Translations under genes and position numbers: made by a program
The notes under the pieces: model-generated
What the model was told of the DNA's origin: nothing
The model's database searches: none
What the model saw: only the letters and a program-made list of their open reading frames with translations
In this document: piece by piece, positions 35,315-43,797 of the stretch
How the letters are laid out: each line of letters opens with the position of its first letter
Position numbering within the stretch: position 1 is the first letter of the stretch
NCBI GenBank assembly: GCA_903884535.1
Contig: CAISEZ010000063.1
Span: 1 to 62,892, forward strand
Source of the DNA: an uncultured Verrucomicrobia subdivision 3 bacterium
GTDB taxonomy: Bacteria > Verrucomicrobiota > Verrucomicrobiia > Limisphaerales > UBA11358
Length of the DNA stretch: 62,892 bases
Direction of reading: 5' to 3'

Positions 35315-36331
35315 TCAACTGATCTTCAAAAATTTTCCCGCCATTTTTTCCAGCGCGTCGATCCACGCCGGATGTTCGTTCATGCATGGAATGCGCGTGA
35401 ACTCCTGGCCGTTGCCAGCCATGAATTCCTCGCAGCCGCGAATGCCGATTTCTTCAATCGTCTCCAAGCAGTCCGACACAAATGCCGGGCAGATGACGAG
35501 CATCTTTTTTTTGCCTTCCGTTGCGAGTCGTGGCAGTTCGTAATCGGTGTAAGGTTTTAACCACGGATCTTTGCCGAGCCGCGATTGGAAGGACACCGAC
35601 CATTTGCCCGCCGGCACGCCGGCTTTCTCGATGAATAACGACGCGGTCCGGTAGCATTGCGCCCGATAACACGTGGCGTGTGCCGGGCTGGGCGTTTCGC
35701 AGCAATTCGGCGTTGCCAGACAATGACAGCCGGTCGGGTCTGATTTTTTAATGTGCCGCTCCGGAATGCCGTGAAAGCTGAACAGCAGATGGTCGTAATC
35801 TTTTTTGAAAAAATCCGCCGCGCTCGCCACCAGCGCCGCGATGTAATCCGGCTGGTCGTAATACGGCGGCTGCACCGTGATTTTCATCTGCGGCGCGAGT
35901 TGGGCGGCAACTTCCTGCACGCGCACGACGGCCGTTTCGTAGCTCGACATCGCATAATGCGGAAACAGCGGAATCAACAAAACATCCGTCGCGCCCTTCG
36001 CCGCCAGCTTTTTTACGGCGGACTCGATGGACGGATTTTGATAACGCATGGCCAGTTCCACCGGCACGCTGACACGTTTCTGCAACAGTTCTTGCACATG
36101 CCGACTGGTGACGACCAGCGGCGAGCCTTCCTTGGTCCAGACTTTTTCGTAAGCGTGGCCGGATTCCGCCGGGCGCTTGATCAAAATCATGCCGACCACG
36201 AACCGGCGCAGCAGCCACGGCGTGTCAATCACGCGGCCGTCCATCAGAAATTCGTTCAGATACCGCCGCACATCCGGCACCGACGGCGAGTCCGGCGATC
36301 CAAGATTGACCAAGAGAATTGCTTTGCTCAT
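35315..36331 (-). CDS. hemH: Ferrochelatase
   Basis: Inserts ferrous iron into protoporphyrin IX; last step of heme synthesis. The 338 residues show MSKAILLVNLGSPDSP at the start, the catalytic HG region LLFSFHGIPERHIKK and CLETIEEIGIRG with the metal-site glutamate. A Cys-rich insert CHCLATPNCCETPSPAHATC followed by YRAQC sits in the middle; four or more cysteines could hold an iron-sulfur centre, as in some bacterial ferrochelatases. Gene is 87 bp downstream of hemY; the gap is filled by a palindromic repeat. Confidence 0.95.
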   Translation of the reverse strand: MSKAILLVNLGSPDSPSVPDVRRYLNEFLMDGRVIDTPWLLRRFVVGMILIKRPAESGHAYEKVWTKEGSPLVVTSRHVQELLQKRVSVPVELAMRYQNPSIESAVKKLAAKGATDVLLIPLFPHYAMSSYETAVVRVQEVAAQLAPQMKITVQPPYYDQPDYIAALVASAADFFKKDYDHLLFSFHGIPERHIKKSDPTGCHCLATPNCCETPSPAHATCYRAQCYRTASLFIEKAGVPAGKWSVSFQSRLGKDPWLKPYTDYELPRLATEGKKKMLVICPAFVSDCLETIEEIGIRGCEEFMAGNGQEFTRIPCMNEHPAWIDALEKMAGKFLKIS

Positions 36332-36339
36332 AAAAATTC

Positions 36340-36420
36340 AGCCACAGATAAACACAGATGGCCACAGATTCAAAAAATCTTTTCTGAAAATCTGTGTTTC
36401 ATCTGTGTCCATCTGTGGCT
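36340..36420. repeat. Palindromic element, CACAGAT family, between hemY and hemH
   Basis: Arm 1 (36340-36370) consists of three CCACAGAT / ACACAGAT units; arm 2 (36389-36420) is the inverted copy with the units TCTGTGTTTC, ATCTGTGTCC and ATCTGTGGCT. The spacer is 18 bp. The last two bases of arm 2 are part of the TAG stop codon of hemY (36419-36421). Confidence 0.88.
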
Positions 36421-37813
36421 AAAAAAGTTTTCCAACCCGCTCGGCGATGTTGACGGCAGAAACAATCGAGTCGCCCAGCGAAACACCGTCGCGATAATGG
36501 CCGGCGAAAAATAAGTTCGGCGACTTGGCTTCGAGGTCATTCAACAAATCGCGGTATTTGCCGTAGCCGACGTTGTATTGAGGAATTGCTTTCGGCCAAA
36601 ACGCCGTGTGGACAAATGTTGGCTGGCCGCGCACGCCGAGCAATTTGCGCAAATCCACCAATACCGCTTCCACCAATTGATCGGGCGGCAGCGTGGCGAG
36701 CTCGGGATAGCGCGCGCCGCCGATATAGCTGGTCAAATTCAAATGGCCAGCCGGTGCGCGGTTTGGAAACAGGGCCGAGGAAAAAATGGTGCCGAGAATT
36801 TTGAAGCCTTCGATTTTTGGAATCAGCATGCCAAAGCCCTGGCAGGAATGCGCCACGTCTTCGCGGCGAAAACCCAGGACGACGCTCGCCACCGGCGGAT
36901 AGCTGATTTCGCAAAACATGTCGGTAGGGCGGCGTTGCTGCGCCGCCTCGTCATTCTGGCTGCGCGGCAGCGCAGCCCTACCATCGACGATTTCCAACTC
37001 CGCCAGCTGGTGCGCCGTGCCGCAATAAATCACCGCGCCAAATTCCGTTTCGCCGCCGGCCGTCGCCACGCTCCAGCCGGTGCTTGTTTGTGTCAGCTTC
37101 GTCACCGGCGAATTCAGTTTCAGCGAATCGCCCAACTGCGCCGCCAGCGTGTCCGGCAACACCTGCAAACCTTCGTCGAAAGAAAATTTCGCCGCGCGGT
37201 CTTTGGCCACTTCGCCGGATTTTCGGCGTGCGCCGAAAATCTGGCCTTTGATCATCGAGCCGTAATTATCTTCCAGCGCTTTGAGCTTGGGAAACGCGTG
37301 CGGCAGCGACAATTTGTGCGGATCACCGGCGTAAATGCCGGCGACAAGCGCGTCAATCGCGTGATCCAAAAATTCCTGGTTGAAGCGGCGGACGACAAAT
37401 TGCGCGATGCTTTCTTCCACGTCGTCGCGACGCGGTTTGATGAACGGTTCGCGCATCACGGCGAACTTGGCTTTGGCGGTGAACAGCGGCGTCGTGAAAA
37501 AACCGAGCGGCTTGCCTGGCATTTCAATCGGCCGGCCGTAGCGAACGACGTAGCGCGCCTCGGCCGTCGGATCGGTGGCCAGCTTGCGCGCTTCGAGGCC
37601 GGCATCGAGGACAAGCTGCGCGATTTTTGGGGATGTTTCGAGAATTGTGTTCGGTCCGAACTCGGCAAGAAAACCGTCCTTGCGGATGGATTGAATCACG
37701 CCACCGACGCGCCCGCTCGCCTCAAAAAGCGTGACCGGCACGCCTTGGCGTTTCAGGTAAAACGCGGTGGTCAATCCCGTGATGCCAGCGCCGATGATCG
37801 CGACGGATTTCAT
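36419..37813 (-). CDS. hemY: Protoporphyrinogen oxidase (HemY type, FAD)
   Basis: Oxidises protoporphyrinogen IX (or coproporphyrinogen III in some bacteria) during heme synthesis. The FAD-binding start VAIIGAGITGLTTAFYLKRQ and FEASGRVGGVIQS are clear; GVSLGDSIVSAVNIAERV closes the FAD site at the C-terminus. The 464-residue length is normal. Residues about 278-297 (within DGRAALPRSQNDEAAQQRRP) are encoded by a palindromic repeat element inserted in frame. The gene is the third visible member of a minus-strand hem set; the N-terminus lies 199 bp from flgB, in the opposite direction. Confidence 0.93.
   Translation of the reverse strand: MKSVAIIGAGITGLTTAFYLKRQGVPVTLFEASGRVGGVIQSIRKDGFLAEFGPNTILETSPKIAQLVLDAGLEARKLATDPTAEARYVVRYGRPIEMPGKPLGFFTTPLFTAKAKFAVMREPFIKPRRDDVEESIAQFVVRRFNQEFLDHAIDALVAGIYAGDPHKLSLPHAFPKLKALEDNYGSMIKGQIFGARRKSGEVAKDRAAKFSFDEGLQVLPDTLAAQLGDSLKLNSPVTKLTQTSTGWSVATAGGETEFGAVIYCGTAHQLAELEIVDGRAALPRSQNDEAAQQRRPTDMFCEISYPPVASVVLGFRREDVAHSCQGFGMLIPKIEGFKILGTIFSSALFPNRAPAGHLNLTSYIGGARYPELATLPPDQLVEAVLVDLRKLLGVRGQPTFVHTAFWPKAIPQYNVGYGKYRDLLNDLEAKSPNLFFAGHYRDGVSLGDSIVSAVNIAERVGKLF
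36923..36982. repeat. Palindromic element inside the hemY reading frame
   Basis: Arm 1 (36923-36947) is GGTAGGGCGGCGTTGCTGCG and onward; arm 2 (36958-36982) is its inverted copy, about 20 of 25 positions, spacer 10 bp. The inverted-repeat pair encodes a Arg/Ala/Gln-rich hydrophilic stretch without breaking the frame. Confidence 0.85.
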
Positions 37814-37979
37814 TCAGTGGCGGAAAATTAAACCACGCCGCCGCATTGTCGAGAACGCTTGTGCGGTTTTGACGCACCCCGACAACCTTGCCTAGCCGTT
37901 GCCGCTGTGGGCGGAAACATTTGCCCAGACGCGGCCGGTGATCGGTGAAAACCCTCGGTTTTACGCCATTTTTGGCCGA

Positions 37980-37995
37980 TGGCATCATCGTTGCT
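37980..37995 (+). promoter_or_regulatory. Candidate sigma-54 promoter of the flagellar cluster
   Basis: TGGCATCATCGTTGCT fits the -24/-12 consensus TGGCACGNNNNTTGCW in all but two positions, with GG and GC at the right 12-bp distance. It sits directly upstream of flgB. The expected start would be only a few bases before the flgB ATG. Confidence 0.55.
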
Positions 37996-38012
37996 TTGCA
38001 GCTTCAGTTGTT

Positions 38013-38396
38013 ATGATTGAAGCCTTGTTTTCCCAGCCCAACTATCTCACAGCGAAGAAAACGCTGGATGCGGTGGCGCTCCGGCAGGAGGCCATCGCCA
38101 ATAATCTGGCCAACTTGGAAACGCCCGGCTACAAGCGCGTGGACCTGGCGCCGTCGTTCGAGCAGGCATTGGAACGCGCCAGCGCTTCGGGCGATACTTC
38201 GGAAATCAGCTCGCTAACGCCCACGCTGGCCACGGACGCCGCGGCGGTGCCGTCGAGCAAGGACGGCAACACGGTGCATCTTGAGGCGGAACTGATGCGC
38301 ATGAATCAAAATGCGATGACGCACACGCTCGAAACTCAGATGGTCAGCGGCATGCTCCAGAAAATGCGCGCCGCCATCACCGGGAACGCCGTATGA
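38013..38396 (+). CDS. flgB: Flagellar basal-body rod protein FlgB
   Basis: Proximal rod subunit. 127 residues from the ATG at 38013. The N-terminal coiled region has the signature LRQEAIANNLANLETPGYKRVDL, and the C-terminal part LMRMNQNAMTHTLETQMVSGM fits FlgB. First gene of the flagellar cluster; its stop overlaps flgC in ATGA. The frame is open to 37899, but that segment includes the intergenic region. Confidence 0.94.
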   Translation: MIEALFSQPNYLTAKKTLDAVALRQEAIANNLANLETPGYKRVDLAPSFEQALERASASGDTSEISSLTPTLATDAAAVPSSKDGNTVHLEAELMRMNQNAMTHTLETQMVSGMLQKMRAAITGNAV

Positions 38397-38824
38397 TTCA
38401 AATTCTCACCGGCATCCAAAACACGTCGGCGGCGCTCGACGCCGAGCATACCCGGCTGGATGTCATTTCCCAAAATATCGCGAACGCGCACACGACGCAC
38501 GACCTGAACGGCCAGCCGTATCAGCGGCGCGTGGTGGTGTTCGAATCCGTTTTGAAAAATGCGATGGATGGCGGCAGTGACCAGGGGAATCTGCCGACGC
38601 TGCAGGTGGCGCGCGTGGAAAAAGACACGCGGCCGGCGATGCATGTTTATGATCCGGGCAATCCCGAGGCGGATGCGCGCGGCATGGTCGCATTGCCAAA
38701 CATCAATATTCACGAGGAAATGGCCGACTTGATTTCGGCCTCGCGCACGTTTGAAGCGAACCTCGCCGTCGTCAAAAACGCCCGGACCATGGCCATGCAA
38801 ACGCTGTCCATTGCCAAACACTGA
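38393..38824 (+). CDS. flgC: Flagellar basal-body rod protein FlgC
   Basis: Rod subunit next to FlgB. The 143-residue protein carries DVISQNIANAHTTHDLNGQPYQRRVV, the FlgC version of the ANNIAN motif, and an end MADLISASRTFEANLAVVKNARTMAMQTLSI. Overlaps flgB by four bases. The N-terminal helix LDAEHTRLDV precedes the motif, as usual. Confidence 0.94.
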   Translation: MIQILTGIQNTSAALDAEHTRLDVISQNIANAHTTHDLNGQPYQRRVVVFESVLKNAMDGGSDQGNLPTLQVARVEKDTRPAMHVYDPGNPEADARGMVALPNINIHEEMADLISASRTFEANLAVVKNARTMAMQTLSIAKH

Positions 38825-38840
38825 TTTTTACTGAAGCCAA

Positions 38841-39188
38841 ATGTCACCGCTCTCGGCCATTCCCGCTTACTCGCCCGGCTCGCTGCCGCAAGTCAATGCG
38901 CTCACGAACCGAGATCTGTCGCAGTTGCCCGCGTCGGCGCCGGTGACGAGCGGAACCCCGGTCGGCGGCGATGTATTTTCTTCGATGCTCGGCCAGATGG
39001 TTTCCGAGGTGAACGCCAAGCAGCAAGTTTCCGGGCAAATGGTCAACGCCCTCCAGAGCGGACAAAACGTGCCGCTGCATCAGGCCGTCATCAGCATGGA
39101 AGAGGCGAGCGTTTCGTTCCAGTTGCTCGTCCAGGTGCGCAATAAATTGTTGGAATCGTATCAGGAAGTCATGCGGATGCAGATTTAG
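38841..39188 (+). CDS. fliE: Flagellar hook-basal body adaptor FliE
   Basis: Links the MS ring to the rod and is needed for export of rod proteins. 115 residues; the C-terminal helix PLHQAVISMEEASVSFQLLVQVRNKLLESYQEVMRMQI is the FliE signature. The N-terminal 40 residues are Pro/Ala-rich and unconserved. Located 16 bp after flgC. Confidence 0.92.
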   Translation: MSPLSAIPAYSPGSLPQVNALTNRDLSQLPASAPVTSGTPVGGDVFSSMLGQMVSEVNAKQQVSGQMVNALQSGQNVPLHQAVISMEEASVSFQLLVQVRNKLLESYQEVMRMQI

Positions 39189-39197
39189 GGAATCTAA

Positions 39198-40835
39198 ATG
39201 AATCAAAATCTTTCCAAACTCGGCAAGCAGCTCCAGGACATCTGGGGCCAGCTGGGCACGAGCCAGCGGTTGAGCGTCGCCGCCGCCACTTTTGTGCTGA
39301 TCGCCGGCCTTGCGGCGATTTCGTTTTGGTCGTCGCACACCGATTACGGCTTGCTTTACGGCGGGCTTTCCGACGGCGAAGCGTCCAAGGTGACGTCCGC
39401 GCTGGACGACGCGAAGGTGCCTTACAAAGTGAGCAGCGGCGGCACGGTCATGGTGCCCACGGAAAAAATTTATGCGCTGCGGATGCAACTCGCCGGCAAA
39501 GGCATTCCGCAGGGCGACGGCGTGGGCTTCGAGATTTTCGACAAACCGAACTTCGGCATTTCCGATTTTGTGCAGCGCGCGAATTACACCCGCGCTTTGC
39601 AGGGCGAGCTTTCCCGCACTATCAGCCAGCTCGACGAAATCCAGTCGGCGCGCGTGATGATCGTGCTGCCGGAAAACCGGCTGCTGCTCGACAAGGACAA
39701 ATTCGCGACGGCCTCCGTGTTTGTGCGGGTGCGTGGCAACTCGCAACTGCCGGCGCAGTCCATTAATTCCATCCGCTTCCTCGTGGCCAACGCCGTCGAG
39801 GGTTTGAAGCCGAACCACGTTTCGGTGGTGGACAATTTGGGCAACGTGTTGTCGGAAAATTCGGACGACGATTCGATGGGCGGCCTGTCCACATCGCAAT
39901 TGGCAATGCGCCGTAATCTGGAACTTTACCTTTCCAAAAAAGCGCAGGACATGCTGGAAAAAGTGCTCGGTCTGGGGCAGGCAATCGTGCGTGTTTCCGC
40001 CGAGGTCAATTACGACACCAGCACACGGACGGAACAAAAATACGATCCGGATGGCCAGGTCGTCAGCATGCAAACCAAGACGGACGATAATTTGACTTCA
40101 GCGACCACGGCAAATAACACGGCGACCGGCATTTCCGCCAACACCGCTGACACCAACAATGTCGCGTCCGGTGCGGGCCCGCTGAACAACACCAAAAACA
40201 ACAAATCGGTTTCGACCATTCAATACGACGTCAGCACCACCAGCACGACCAGCACTCAGGCGCCCGGTGGTTTGAAACGGATCACCGCGGCCATCACCGT
40301 CGCCACGCAGATGGACGGCACGGGCGCGGATCGCAAAGCGGTGCCGCGTTCGACGGAAGACATTGAAAAGTTGCGCCGGCTGGTGAGCAACGCGCTGGGC
40401 GCGGATCCGGCGCGCGGCGACATCGTGGCTTTGGAAGAAATGCCGTTCAACGACCAGTTCGCCACGGATATGACGCAGCAATTGGATCAGCAATCGAAGC
40501 GCGATTACTGGATGAATTTGGCGCGCGGCCTCCTGTATCCCGCGCTGGGATTGGTGGCGCTGTTTGTCTTGCTGCAGGCCTTCAAGAGCACGCCCGTGCA
40601 GGATATTCCCATCGGCGTTCCCGTGGGCCGGCTGGGCATGAAGAGCAATGGCAACGGGCATAGCCACGGCCATAATCGTCTCAGCGAATTGCTGGAGCCG
40701 CAGCCCAGCGTCGTCACGGTGGACGTGCTGAACAAGCTTATCAAAGATAATCCCAACAACATGACCCAGGCTATTCGCGACTGGATGAACCGCGGTCCTG
40801 GCACGCCGGAAACTGAAACCCATGACCGCCGCTGA
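39198..40835 (+). CDS. fliF: Flagellar MS-ring protein FliF
   Basis: Forms the membrane-embedded ring on which the motor and export gate assemble. Two transmembrane segments flank the periplasmic part: LSVAAATFVLIAGLAAISFW near residue 30 and LARGLLYPALGLVALFVLLQAF near residue 445. Ring-building motifs are GYEIFDKPNFGISDF-like (VGFEIFDKPNFGISDFVQ) and RALQGELSRTISQLDEIQSARVMIVLPE. The C-terminus LIKDNPNNMTQAIRDWM is the FliG-binding end. Residues about 285-360 are an unusual Thr/Asn/Ala-rich insert. An AGGGA Shine-Dalgarno-like sequence precedes the start. Overlaps fliG by 14 bp. Confidence 0.95.
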   Translation: MNQNLSKLGKQLQDIWGQLGTSQRLSVAAATFVLIAGLAAISFWSSHTDYGLLYGGLSDGEASKVTSALDDAKVPYKVSSGGTVMVPTEKIYALRMQLAGKGIPQGDGVGFEIFDKPNFGISDFVQRANYTRALQGELSRTISQLDEIQSARVMIVLPENRLLLDKDKFATASVFVRVRGNSQLPAQSINSIRFLVANAVEGLKPNHVSVVDNLGNVLSENSDDDSMGGLSTSQLAMRRNLELYLSKKAQDMLEKVLGLGQAIVRVSAEVNYDTSTRTEQKYDPDGQVVSMQTKTDDNLTSATTANNTATGISANTADTNNVASGAGPLNNTKNNKSVSTIQYDVSTTSTTSTQAPGGLKRITAAITVATQMDGTGADRKAVPRSTEDIEKLRRLVSNALGADPARGDIVALEEMPFNDQFATDMTQQLDQQSKRDYWMNLARGLLYPALGLVALFVLLQAFKSTPVQDIPIGVPVGRLGMKSNGNGHSHGHNRLSELLEPQPSVVTVDVLNKLIKDNPNNMTQAIRDWMNRGPGTPETETHDRR

Positions 40836-41871
40836 AGAACAACCTGAATCCGCCGTCGCCGAGAACAGCAGTCTGTCCAAGGCGCAGATGCTCGCCGCGC
40901 TATTGGTGATGCTCGGGGCGGAGAGCGCCGCCGTGGTGCTGCGCCAGTTTCAGCCGCGCGAAATTGACACCATCTCGCGCGAGATGGCACGGTTCAGTTT
41001 GATTTCGCGCGAACAGCAGCAGCAGATTCTCCAGGAATTTTCCCCCATTGCAGTTTCCGCCAGCACGTCTGTGTATGCCGGGGTTGAAGTCACGCGCAGC
41101 ACGCTGGAAAAAGCGCTCGGTGCGTTCAAAGCCAGCGACGTGATCAGCCGCATCGCCACCACGCGCGCGCCGCTCGGCTCCATGCAGATCATTGCCGACA
41201 TGGATCCGCGCCACATTTTCAACCTCATCCGTGACGAGCAGGCGCAGGTGATCACTTTCGTCGTCAGCCATATTCCGCCGGAAAAATCTGCGCAGGTGCT
41301 GAACCTGCTTCGGCCGGATCAGCGCGAACAAGTCATCGAAAAGCTGGCCACGCTCGCGCCGACGCCGGTGGAAGTCGCGGAAAAAGTCGTGGACGTGCTC
41401 AACACCCGGCTCGGCGTAAAGCAGACGCGCGCGCTGTCGCAGACCGGCGGCGTCACCACCGTGGCCGACGTGCTCAACGCGATGGACAAAGCCGTCAGCC
41501 GCGAATTGTTGACCGGCCTGGAGAATCGGAATCCGGAACTAACCAATTCCATCCGCAAAAAGATGTTCACCTTCGAAGATCTGCTGCTGCTCTCGGCCGG
41601 CGCGATCCAGCGCATCATGCGCGAAATTGACATGCGCGACCTCACCGTGGCGCTCAAAAAATCCAGCGAGGCGCTCAAGAAATTGTTGCTCGCCAATATT
41701 TCCCGCCGCGCCGCCGAATCGGTGCAGGAAGAAATCGCATTCCTCGGCGCGGTCAAACCGCGCGATGTCGAGGCGGCGCAGTTCCGCATCATTGATGCCG
41801 TCCGCAAACTCGAAGCCGAGGGCGAAATTGACCTCGACGAAACCCGCGTCACTGAAAATGAAATGGTCTGA
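40822..41871 (+). CDS. fliG: Flagellar motor switch protein FliG
   Basis: C-ring component that couples torque to rotation. 349 residues; the N-terminal FliF-binding part has LSKAQMLAALLVMLGAESAAVVLRQF, the middle has MDPRHIFNLIRDEQAQVITFVVSHI (EHPQ-like motif is DEQAQ), and the C-terminal torque helix is DLTVALKKSSEALKKLLLANISRRAAESVQEEIAFLGAV. Charged residues for stator contact are present. Overlaps both neighbours, which supports coupled translation. Confidence 0.95.
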   Translation: MTAAEEQPESAVAENSSLSKAQMLAALLVMLGAESAAVVLRQFQPREIDTISREMARFSLISREQQQQILQEFSPIAVSASTSVYAGVEVTRSTLEKALGAFKASDVISRIATTRAPLGSMQIIADMDPRHIFNLIRDEQAQVITFVVSHIPPEKSAQVLNLLRPDQREQVIEKLATLAPTPVEVAEKVVDVLNTRLGVKQTRALSQTGGVTTVADVLNAMDKAVSRELLTGLENRNPELTNSIRKKMFTFEDLLLLSAGAIQRIMREIDMRDLTVALKKSSEALKKLLLANISRRAAESVQEEIAFLGAVKPRDVEAAQFRIIDAVRKLEAEGEIDLDETRVTENEMV

Positions 41872-42442
41872 ACCCATCCGCTTTGACCAACCGCTGAGCG
41901 ACGTTTGTCTGCTGATGGAAACGCCGACGCAGGACTGGCAGCAGTTTTTATCCGAGCGCGAAGCCGCTGCCTACGAACGCGGCCGGCGCGAAGGCGAAAC
42001 GGCGTTGAACGAACAATTATTGAATCAACGTAACGCAACCATCGAACTGCAACGCGGCGTTTTGGCGTCCTTGCAACGCACGCTCCCGCAAGTCGCGCAC
42101 GAGGCGGAAACCAGTCTGCTGCTGCTCGCGGTTGAGGCCGCCGGAAAAATGGTCGCCGGTATGCCGATTAATGCGCCGGCTGTGGAAGCCGTCGTTCGGG
42201 AGGCGCTGCGCCAGGCCGAAGATTCAGCCGAAATCGTCGTGCAGCTTCATCCTGACGATCTCGCCATGCTGCGCGAACAACATTCACCGCTGCTCGCCGG
42301 TTTGCCGGAAGTCGGGCCGCTCCGTTTTGCCAATTCCGTTGAGGTCAGCCGCGGCGGCTGCATTTTGCAGACGCGTTTCGGTCTCGTGGACGCGCGGCGT
42401 GAAACCAAAATCGAACAGCTTCGCAACTCCGTCATAGCATGA
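41858..42442 (+). CDS. fliH: Flagellar assembly protein FliH
   Basis: Regulator of the export ATPase FliI. 194 residues from the ATG at 41858, which overlaps fliG by 14 bp. A charged helical central part (REAAAYERGRREGETALNEQ), then LLLAVEAAGKMVAGMP and EIVVQLHPDDLAMLREQHSPLLAG at the C-terminus fit FliH/YscL. The frame is open to 41627 but begins inside fliG. The stop overlaps the fliI ATG. Confidence 0.88.
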   Translation: MKWSEPIRFDQPLSDVCLLMETPTQDWQQFLSEREAAAYERGRREGETALNEQLLNQRNATIELQRGVLASLQRTLPQVAHEAETSLLLLAVEAAGKMVAGMPINAPAVEAVVREALRQAEDSAEIVVQLHPDDLAMLREQHSPLLAGLPEVGPLRFANSVEVSRGGCILQTRFGLVDARRETKIEQLRNSVIA

Positions 42443-43797
42443 TCGCCACCATTCCATGTCCGTCCAGCCGGATGCAAAACGCCTTGCGGCGGGTGCGCGA
42501 AACGCGCGTCACGGAAACGTGCGGTCGCGTGGTGCAACTCATTGGTCTGGTCGTGGAATCCGAAGGCCCGCTCGCCGCCCTCGGCGAAGTCGTCCGCATC
42601 CAGTCGGATCGCGGCCATGCCGACATGCTCGCGGAGGTCGTCGGCTTTCGGAATCATCATTTGCTTTTGATGCCGCTAGGCGAGTTGCACGGCATTCATC
42701 CAGGTAGCGAAGTCATTGCCACCGGTGCGCCCATGCGCGTGGCCGTCGGTAGCGCGCTCAAGGGCCGCGTGATTGACGGGCTGGGAAATCCCATTGACGA
42801 CCGCGGCGCGATTGTCGGCGAACATTTTGTCGGACTCAATTTGCGGCCGCCGCATCCGCTCAAACGCCAGCGTATTGACACGGTTTTTCAAACCGGCATC
42901 AAGGCGCTCGACACATTTGTGCCGCTGGGTCGCGGGCAGCGGCTCGGTATTTTTGCTGGCAGCGGCGTCGGCAAATCCACCTTGCTCGGCATGATGGCTT
43001 CGCAGGCGGAAGCGGACGTGAACGTCATCGCGCTCATCGGCGAACGTGGTCGCGAGGTGCGTGAATTCATCGAACGCGATCTCGACGAACGCGGCCGGAA
43101 AAAATCCGTTGTCATCGTCGCCACGTCGAATGAACCGGCGCTGAACCGCGTCAAAGGCGCGTTTCTGGCGATGGCCATCGCGGAATATTTTCGTGACGCC
43201 GGCCAAAATGTTTTGCTGATGATGGATTCCGTCACGCGCTTCGCGATGGCGCAACGCGAAATTGGCTTGGCCGTCGGCGAACCGCCGACTACGCGCGGCT
43301 ACACGCCGTCGGTTTTTTCGCTGCTGCCACAATTGCTCGAACGTGCCGGCGCGGGCGAGACGGGTTCGATCACCGGTTTGTTCACGGTGCTCGTCGAGGC
43401 TGACGACATGAACGATCCGATCGCGGATTCCGTGCGTTCCATTTTGGACGGTCACGTCGTGCTGACGCGCGAGTTGGCCACGCAAAATCATTATCCGGCG
43501 ATTGACGTTTTGGAAAGCGTCAGCCGTTTGAACCGCGATTTGCTGCCGATGGAAAAAATCAAAATGACCGCCATCGCCCGCGAGCACCTGGCCGTGCACC
43601 GGCGCAACGCGGATTTGATCAACATCGGCGCGTATCCGGCCGGGAGCAATTCGGCGATTGACCAGGCTATCGCGTTGCAACCGCGGCTGAACCAGTTTTT
43701 GCGGCAGGACGTCACCGAAGGTTTTCCCGTCGCGCAAAGCTGGACGGCGCTGAATCAAACGCTGAATCCGGCCGCCGGCAAAGGCATTAAAATATGA
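42439..43797 (+). CDS. fliI: Flagellum-specific export ATPase FliI
   Basis: Hexameric ATPase of the flagellar export apparatus. 452 residues with Walker A GIFAGSGVGKSTLLGMM near residue 170, IALIGERGREVREFIE, DSVTRFAMAQREIGLAVGEPPTTRGYTPSVF, and the conserved TVLVEADDMNDPIADSVRSILDGHVVL. Very similar to F1-type beta subunits in this part. Sits between fliH and fliJ with 4-bp overlaps. Confidence 0.97.
   Translation: MIATIPCPSSRMQNALRRVRETRVTETCGRVVQLIGLVVESEGPLAALGEVVRIQSDRGHADMLAEVVGFRNHHLLLMPLGELHGIHPGSEVIATGAPMRVAVGSALKGRVIDGLGNPIDDRGAIVGEHFVGLNLRPPHPLKRQRIDTVFQTGIKALDTFVPLGRGQRLGIFAGSGVGKSTLLGMMASQAEADVNVIALIGERGREVREFIERDLDERGRKKSVVIVATSNEPALNRVKGAFLAMAIAEYFRDAGQNVLLMMDSVTRFAMAQREIGLAVGEPPTTRGYTPSVFSLLPQLLERAGAGETGSITGLFTVLVEADDMNDPIADSVRSILDGHVVLTRELATQNHYPAIDVLESVSRLNRDLLPMEKIKMTAIAREHLAVHRRNADLINIGAYPAGSNSAIDQAIALQPRLNQFLRQDVTEGFPVAQSWTALNQTLNPAAGKGIKI

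Noticed and set aside
36574-37831. Long plus-strand frames opposite hemY and other genes
   Set aside because: They are high-GC antisense shadows: Arg/Ala/His-rich composition and no domain features.
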